Notes under the pieces: model-generated
The model's database searches: none
What the model saw: the letters and a program-made list of their open reading frames with translations, nothing else
What the model was told of the DNA's origin: nothing
Shown: one piece after another, positions 57,801-64,000 of the stretch
Layout: the number at the start of each line of letters is the position of its first letter
How positions within the stretch are numbered: the stretch's first letter is position 1
From: Ascaris suum
Lineage: Eukaryota; Nematoda; Chromadorea; Rhabditida; Ascarididae
Length of the DNA stretch: 64,000 nt
NCBI GenBank assembly: GCA_013433145.1
Contig: CM024185.1
Location: 310,001 to 374,000, forward strand
Reading direction: 5' to 3'
Program-made: the position numbers and the translations under genes

Positions 57801-60800
57801 ATTTTGCGAGTTCACGGCGAAGGCTCTTCAGTTTTTGGCAGCACAGTGCTACTGATGCAGTATTGCTATTTCGCAGCAGCTCATGATGCTGAAGCTGAGG
57901 AACTTCCTCCAGATAAGCAGCATCAAATTTTCTCTATGCAGATGCTATTTTCTCAAAGAGATTGTAGCTCATCATCCCGCTAATAACCACTGCCTCTACC
58001 TTCTATCATTCACACACGGACACCGCTTCTGGTCTCCCATGATAACATGATCCATCCGGTCGCAATTTAGGGGAAACGGCCTCAACGGATTGACTATTCT
58101 TCATCACCTCGGAAGGTTCCATCAACCGGACTTTTGGATTTTTCTAGGCCCCCTGAAAGTCCTCACTAAAGCGTTTTGTAAGGAGCCGAGTGTTGTAGTC
58201 GATCAAGGAGTGATTTCGAGATTGACCTCAGGGGTGGAACGATTGTCAGTGAGTTGTTTCATTCATTGCATAGCTAAATAACGCGCGTCAAATATTGCAA
58301 GTGTGTACATTGGCCATAGAATGGTTATATATAGGCCCATAAATAGGATCATGACGAAAATGAACTAAAATTTCAGCTATTCTTTGAAGAAAGAACGTAC
58401 GATGGCGATACGACAGTGAAATGATGGCGAAGAGAACAATAGGTTGTCTATTTATACTCAAAAATGCAACGCGTATTTTATCTTCAAATAAACTTAAAAA
58501 GGAACATTGCATGCGGCAATCGACAAAATAAACAATATCGCTTAAAAAAAAGGTAAGTGCGCTTAAAAAAACAGGTGAATGTGCTAGAATGGCCAATAAG
58601 GTATGTGCCTTAAAATCACGCTCATTCGTACGGCCATAGTAACAAGCTGTCAATAACAGTACTCGAACATGCTTCCAACCAACAGTTTCTTGTCGCTCTA
58701 ACAAAAGCATCTATGAGAGATTTTTTTCTGCCAATTTGATTTCTCAGATTTCCGATTCAAAACATTTCTACCAATCTACCATTCCTACAGAAATTGCATA
58801 ATACAGCCCAATTAGGGGCAGATTCATATCAATTTTAGGCAAATTCGAATATCTATTATACTTCTCGAAACTGATAAATTATCATTGAACATATTGAAGG
58901 TCAATTTATGCTATGCATTGTGCCGAATAAATTTCAACGCTCTAATTTTAATGCTTCTTGAGTTGAAATTATCATATACAAATATAAACTCATAAATGAT
59001 ATCGCCATGATGCATTTAATAAGTATAATTGTTGCAAAAATGAATATAAGTATGCAAATAGGTGTGTAAAAATAGGAGAAAAGAACGAATAAAATGAAGA
59101 AAATATCGCAGTATACTAAAAAAAAAGAAGTAATAATAAACGGAGAAACTCGCCAAAGCAATTCGATTCACTGAATATTCAATTTTTTAAGTTTCCATTA
59201 AAAATAGAATATATAGGGTGATGCGTTCATATTTCAGGTGTCGTGATTGGCCGTACAAACCTTAATTTCCCCTCCCCCCCCCCCCCCCCCCCCAAAAAAA
59301 TTCATTTTAAATTTAGCCGACAAAAGACAAAAACTGCGATGCATGAAATATTTCGCCTTTTATATGCCTATAGGTAGTAATGAAATTAATGAATTTAAAT
59401 TGATTAATATTTGATATTTGATCAAATATTAATTTTGATCATTCATAGTGCATATCAACACTGAACAAATTTTTTAGTTTCTCAATCGTTGCATCAAAGA
59501 TAAGAAGCCACACAAATATAAACAAATGGTTATTGTCGTGGCGATAATGCACTCTTGCAAGATAAATTTGCACAAGACCACACTGAAATAAAAGTTGAAA
59601 ATGCTTCAAGTTTATTTAGTGCAGTAGAAAAAGAAAAGAAACACAAGCATAAAACACTCAGACCATCGATAAATCAATTCCATTATGTCTACAAATTATA
59701 AGGTCATTATAGGTGAGTGCATATTTTGTTTTCCGCTCACCTGGGCGGTATACGTTTCAAGTGGAATTTCCGCATAAATGAGAAATTATTTGCTAAAACC
59801 GCCTAATACTTCCTCCGAAGAAAATTGGCAACACTTTCAGCTTATGAGCATAAATTCTTAACTAAGCTATACAATCGCGGTAAAGAGAAATAATTTCCTG
59901 CATTGATAGATGAATTTTGATTAAAACGTCATGATGCTTCATCTCTTTTCAGACCAATCTATATCATTAGTTTCAACGATCGCTCCGAATTATATCTGCT
60001 TACAAATCTGATTTTTATTAGCACTTATATAAGTCGATCAGATTTATTATGGCACACCTTTGCGCTGATGAACAAACAACACAAAAGAAAAGCTGATAAA
60101 AGCTGATAACAGCTATACTTCATTTCCTATGAGACGTAGTGATAAAATGGCGATTAGAAAAATTGAAAACTTATATAAGGTAGACTTATTTTCTTGCATG
60201 TGAAAATGCACAAAAATTAGATATATGTACACTTGCCACGACGATTGTTGATAACGTCGTTTGTTGCAAACAGTTGGCGATTAGAGGGTGACAATAAACC
60301 TGATCGCTTCAGCTTTCGTCCTTCGTCTATCACAATTTTATTTTTATCATCTTTTCGCTTCCCTTCCCTATAAAATAATGATAACAATATTAGTGAAGGG
60401 TAATTGGTAGAGATGAAAGCGGTATGGCCACAAAGAAAAACCTGGTTATTGCTCTAGAAAACTCTGAGGTCCTCATATGAAGAGCATAAGAGACATAAGG
60501 AAATCAAATTGGGTGAAGTTTTGTGTTTCATTAAGAAAGTTTGAAATAGGCGTTAATGAGCTTCACCTATTGCAAACTCTGAATTCTAGATAAGAATTAA
60601 TAGTCCTTACTTTACAAAAACAAAACTTTAGAATGTATACTGAAGTATTATTTAACTATAAGCAGGCTGTAGAGGTGATCGTTAAGGAAAATTAGATCAT
60701 ATTTCGCGATTCTAAATAATTCTAATCCTATGTTATCTCAATCTTATTTCAATATCAACTAATTCCATGGCATGCAATAATATATGTAACGTGCAGTTTT

Positions 60801-61382
60801 GTTCACTTATTTGCATAGGGAATTTTACTGTCAATTGGGTCGAAGTGTTTTCAACTAAGTTGTCGAAAAAATTTGCATGCGAAAAGCACTTATCAAATTA
60901 GCAAACAAATTACCTCGTTCAAAATATGCAAATTTGCTTGCTGGATAAGCACGTATTTGCAGCAACATTCGTTAGTTAGCATACCCATCCGACAAATAAA
61001 ATTTGAATATTTCGTTATATGCCTGCCACAAAAATCGTCGTTCAATTAATTTGTCGCTATATTAGGGGATTCTTTATCAACCCCAATAAAATAACATAAC
61101 ACGTATGGAAATAGACATACTAATTTAAAAAATGTAACAACTTAAAGTATATTCCAAAAACTACGCAATAACTGATCTTTGTTAATTGACATAACGTAAT
61201 TCATAAACTCACTTTTTCCATAATCGTGCAATATACGATGCATCTTGCTCGCCGGCAACACCAATCGGATTATTTTGTATATTCAACGATGATGGTGCTA
61301 TAGCGTAGACACGTAGAAATTGGCCAACTGGACAGGTGTGTTTTGTGGTTAAGCTTCGAATTTGTATCACTATTGGTTGCAT
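48887..61382 (-). CDS. ANGEL: ANGEL/CCR4-like endonuclease-exonuclease-phosphatase domain protein
   Basis: Minus-strand exons, 5' to 3': 61382-61213, 60367-60233, unresolved stretch, 55639-55554, 54895-54795, 54284-54136, 53428-53282, 52508-52375, 51426-51204, 50463-50372, 49720-49640, 49063-48887. The last nine join in phase to an entire catalytic domain of 396 residues. Seen in order: CSYNVL, DVLCLQEVQ (metal-binding Glu), GYSGIYNKRTG, DGCAIFF, FNTHLVFN, KLAQLAVLLA, VVCGDFN, HNLKMASVY, PDFIFYS and the catalytic SDHIPL just before the stop. This order is that of ANGEL proteins, relatives of the CCR4 deadenylase; human ANGEL2 removes 2',3'-cyclic phosphate from RNA. The first two exons fit each other but exit in phase 2, while exon 55639-55554 needs phase 1, so at least one exon is missing or a donor is misplaced. 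N-terminal assignment is therefore inference. Confidence 0.92.
50159..50286. repeat. 43-45 bp tandem repeat, three units, in an ANGEL intron
   Basis: Three units each contain taagcctaaacgataaacg, then ttgaactat-gaacaa, with gataaacgttg starting at 50170, 50213 and 50258. It lies in the intron between exons 50463-50372 and 49720-49640. Confidence 0.85.
50561..50574. repeat. Poly-G run, 14 bases
   Basis: G tract in the intron between ANGEL exons at 51204 and 50463. Confidence 0.93.
52285..52360. repeat. (AAAT)n tracts beside an ANGEL exon
   Basis: Three short aaat arrays (around 52296, 52317 and 52344) end about 15 bases from the 5' splice site of the exon 52508-52375 on the minus strand. Confidence 0.85.
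57745..57933 (-). other. Coding-like open patch, candidate ANGEL exon or fragment
   Basis: On the minus strand a 62-residue frame starts directly after an acceptor-like tctgcatag and reads through Leu/Glu/Gln/Arg-rich sequence (for example LEEVPQLQHHELL and LKSLRREL) to a TAG stop. A GT at phase 1 inside it would fit the next known ANGEL exon, but the entry phase does not fit the previous one. The opposite strand is also open (57753-57983), so coding is not proven. Confidence 0.25.
59274..59293. repeat. Poly-C run, 20 bases
   Basis: Uninterrupted C tract followed by seven A in the large ANGEL intron region. Confidence 0.95.
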
Positions 61383-61383
61383 A

Positions 61384-61397
61384 CTGGAAAAAAATTT
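61384..61397 (-). promoter_or_regulatory. Probable spliced-leader acceptor of the ANGEL gene
   Basis: On the minus strand a pyrimidine stretch ending tttttttccag lies one base before the ATG at 61382. It is the strongest acceptor of this kind in the window and supports 61382 as the true first coding base. Confidence 0.65.
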
Positions 61398-61510
61398 ATT
61401 GCAATTCACAATAAATTTTTATTGCAATAATAAAATTTATTGCAAATATAATAATTTCGAAAAGTGAAAAAAAGTAATAAAAAATTTCGAAGTAATTTAT
61501 TTATTGCAAA
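61397..61510. repeat. Clustered ttattgcaa motifs upstream of ANGEL
   Basis: Ttattgcaa or its near-palindrome tattgcaata occurs about four times within 115 bases (near 61397, 61420, 61437 and 61498), directly upstream of the ANGEL start. It may be low-complexity AT sequence or a set of binding sites for a basic-leucine-zipper factor. Confidence 0.35.
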
Positions 61511-64000
61511 TAATGAGCATAAAAATTCACAAGGTAACAATGTTAGAAAATATAATGTTGAGGTAGATGTTGTTACTTCTATAAGGATGTGATAATGCAA
61601 AACAACTCAAAAAAATGATCAGCGAGCGCAACAAAAGGTGTGCAATCGATTTATACTGCTAAGGGGTGTTGTTTACTACAGTCGTCACCGATTGTGCAAG
61701 TGACGGAAATATGCAAGTGTGCAAGCGTAAACCGGCTCTCAGGATAGTGGCGTTCGTTGAGGAACATCAACGAAACATCATTATGCAACATCGCCATCGC
61801 CCCTCTCGCTCCCCCCCCCCCCCCCAATTCTTACCCTTCTAGAATACCTTGATATTAGAAAATTATCGATTATTTGAAGGTGAAATGTGCGGAGTTCATG
61901 CTACAGTTCAGTCGCTCACATATTATATTATATGCGGTTTTATGCGATGGGTTGTTGTTGAAATCGAGCAATTTCTACCTGGCAGGTAAACGGACTATTA
62001 TTGAAGAAACGGGCAGGTTATTCAAAATGTTGACATAGTAATATCCTCTTATTTAATAAAAGCACACCTAAGGTTGAATGAAGTTGAATTAAACTAATAT
62101 TCTGTGTTCATTATAGAATATTTCATTTCCTTGGAGATAGAGAGGCGCTGAATTGTTGGAAGTTGTTGATTTCTTTTTTTAATTCGAGCTATTCGTCATG
62201 GGCTCATGCGAAATCCCTTATTTTAAACTTCAATGAGTAGGCATTTACGATCTAATCATCTCTTGGATTGCTCGACCTATATAGGCGAAAATAACTTCTG
62301 AGTACTCCACTTCTAAAGATTCCAAAAGAAAAAAATTAAAAGATTCAAGCTATCATGCTAGGCGTACCAAATTCGAAATCAAAGATCAAATTATTGGTTG
62401 TTATGAATTTAAAGCATATATATCGCAACTTAAATACGATTTGAATCGATTTCATTTAATGAGTTTCGGTAAATTTTGAGACATCACATCACTGCAGAAT
62501 GATTGCACGAAAATCTCAGCCATAAGTATTGAGGCGGTCAGGTCTCTGCATTGATTACACAACAGATCAGCGGTCCTCATTGCAGGATCTCTTTGGAGGC
62601 CGATGAAAAGACGTCATTCCAGGAAAGACAAAAAGAAGCAAACTAAAGGTGAAGTACAAAGGAGTAAGAAATGTTCGTTAAAATTCATGAGAAAAAGGAA
62701 AGAAACATGAAAATAGCATCAATCGCGAATGAGTAGCTCAATTTGTCAGGGGTTTTATTTTCGTGATTAAACTGTGGGTTTATCTATCAGCAAGCGAATC
62801 GCTAAACACTGCAATAATAGCTTATAAAGTTGTACATTTTGAAGTCGAAAATACACTGAATTAGATCAATTATTTTGCTCATACCGAACGTTAAATCCGA
62901 TTAATTCCGAATTGCAACCTTGTCTAGCGTAGAGAAATTAACTTCATTTCCGGTGAATTTCATGCAATAATGTTGGATTTTGTGGCATTTTTTAATGTGA
63001 ATTCGCACATGTCCACAGGTCAAACTATTTGACTATATCAAACTATATATCCTAGTGATGAGTCGTAAAAACTAATACCAATCAATCGGTTCTTAATAAT
63101 TCGCTTCGATGAGAGATTTATTTCCGGTTGATTTGAACCTTCAAGAATGACTTGCACTTAATGATGTTATAAATATTGCTATTCATTATAAACGTTACTA
63201 TTCAGTTTTACTCCATAGACGATCAGTTAGCGATAGATTGGATTCTTCCAGCCTTCTTTCCTGAATTTTGGTTTAACCAGTCTTCTTGATGGTCAAAGAT
63301 ATAAAAAGCTCACACGGCAGCTTCCGTTGCACTTTTGTCTACTTCCTCTTGGATTTTTTAATAATTCGACATGAAACAAGGATACATCAGGTCTTCAATC
63401 TGGATAGATAGATGCATCAATGATTTTTGGATGGTATACAATTTTAGTCACATCATTCTGAGCGAATGCTGAAAACTAAAAATCTAAAAAGCAACAAAAC
63501 AATGGCTGACGTACACATGACTTTAACTGGTAGATCAAGTTTGTGACTCTTCAAAGAGAACACTTATCTTATTGCCTTGCATCAAATAGTTTTTTAAAAA
63601 AAATGGATTCCGATCGAATAAATTTAATTTTTTAATTTTACATCGTATTTAAAAGCCAATAATAAATAAATTATCAACAATTGCGATAGAAACTTCACTC
63701 TAATTTTTGCAAACTTTTCTGCAATTTATTTGTAGCATACTTATTAGTAGGTTTGCATTGAAACGATTCATCATTACGAAATTAATCGCTGTAAGATGAA
63801 CGTTCACTATTTCGTATATTGTAAGGTGAATTTATAGTTATGAAGTTAGTAACACTTCGTCATGACAATTACATTCATCGTTTTGTTATTGGTTATTGCG
63901 AGATTTGCTTCAAATGGGCTCCCAGCAGACTCTTTGGCTTCGTCGCACTGAGCAACTTCGAATAGCAACCTCATCGTAATAAGGTGGAGTAAGTCCGGAC
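61511..64000. other. Right-hand intergenic stretch, no gene recognised
   Basis: Upstream side of the ANGEL gene, with promoter expected but not identifiable. A 15-base C run is at 61811-61825. A short plus-strand frame of 37 codons ending at about 62646 (SLEADEKTSFQERQKEAN-stop) has coding-like composition, but no exon partner was found. The rest shows nothing. Confidence 0.5.
61811..61825. repeat. Poly-C run, 15 bases
   Basis: Uninterrupted C tract about 430 bases upstream of the ANGEL start. Confidence 0.95.

Larger units (their letters stand above)
55640..60232 (-). other. Large unresolved intron region of the ANGEL gene
   Basis: About 4.6 kb between the second N-terminal exon and the first exon of the catalytic part. 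A missing exon entering in phase 2 and leaving in phase 1 is expected but could not be identified with confidence. It contains G/C runs at 57632-57643 and 59274-59293 and a GC-richer patch at 57.7-58.3 kb. Confidence 0.5.

Overview
The window looks like nuclear DNA of a nematode. It is AT-rich, its genes are broken into many short exons by introns of 56 bases to several kilobases, and all four recognisable genes have a splice-acceptor-like AG 1 to 14 bases upstream of the start codon, as expected for spliced-leader trans-splicing. The gene content fits: two secreted lipases of the kind expanded in nematodes, a Dishevelled protein and an ANGEL/CCR4-type endonuclease-exonuclease-phosphatase (EEP) protein. 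I cannot place the species. I joined exons by hand from reading phase, GT/AG borders and family motifs. Every join inside the two lipases and Dishevelled is phase-consistent; ANGEL has one unresolved stretch.

Layout. 1-1,874: nothing recognised. 1,875-7,129 (+) and 12,308-19,494 (+): two head-to-tail Lipase_2-type lipases of 285 and 279 residues, each with a signal peptide and a full Ser-Asp-His triad; they share no exact intron position. 19,495 to about 31,000: a long gene-poor stretch with a GC-rich 51-bp hairpin repeat, a 43-bp tandem array, a 32-36 bp array and several microsatellites. 31,379-44,955 (+): a complete 15-exon Dishevelled gene of 728 residues with DIX, basic, PDZ and DEP regions. 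44,956-48,886: intergenic, with a 170-bp AT tract and a 25-base G run. 48,887-61,382 (-): an ANGEL-like gene whose last nine exons form an intact catalytic domain and whose two probable first exons lie about 5 kb upstream of it. 61,383-64,000: nothing firm. Dishevelled and ANGEL are convergent.

The genes do not form a pathway. The lipases are secreted and probably digest lipid, Dishevelled carries Wnt and planar-polarity signals in the cytoplasm, and ANGEL proteins act on RNA ends. No mobile element with an intact coding region, CRISPR array, rRNA or convincing tRNA was seen. Long AT, CT and CTTT tracts and at least eleven G or C runs of 10-25 bases are scattered through non-coding DNA. I found no clearly novel system; the most interesting points are the intron divergence of the tandem lipases, two competing starts for Dishevelled, the hairpin repeat, and the unresolved ANGEL N-terminus.
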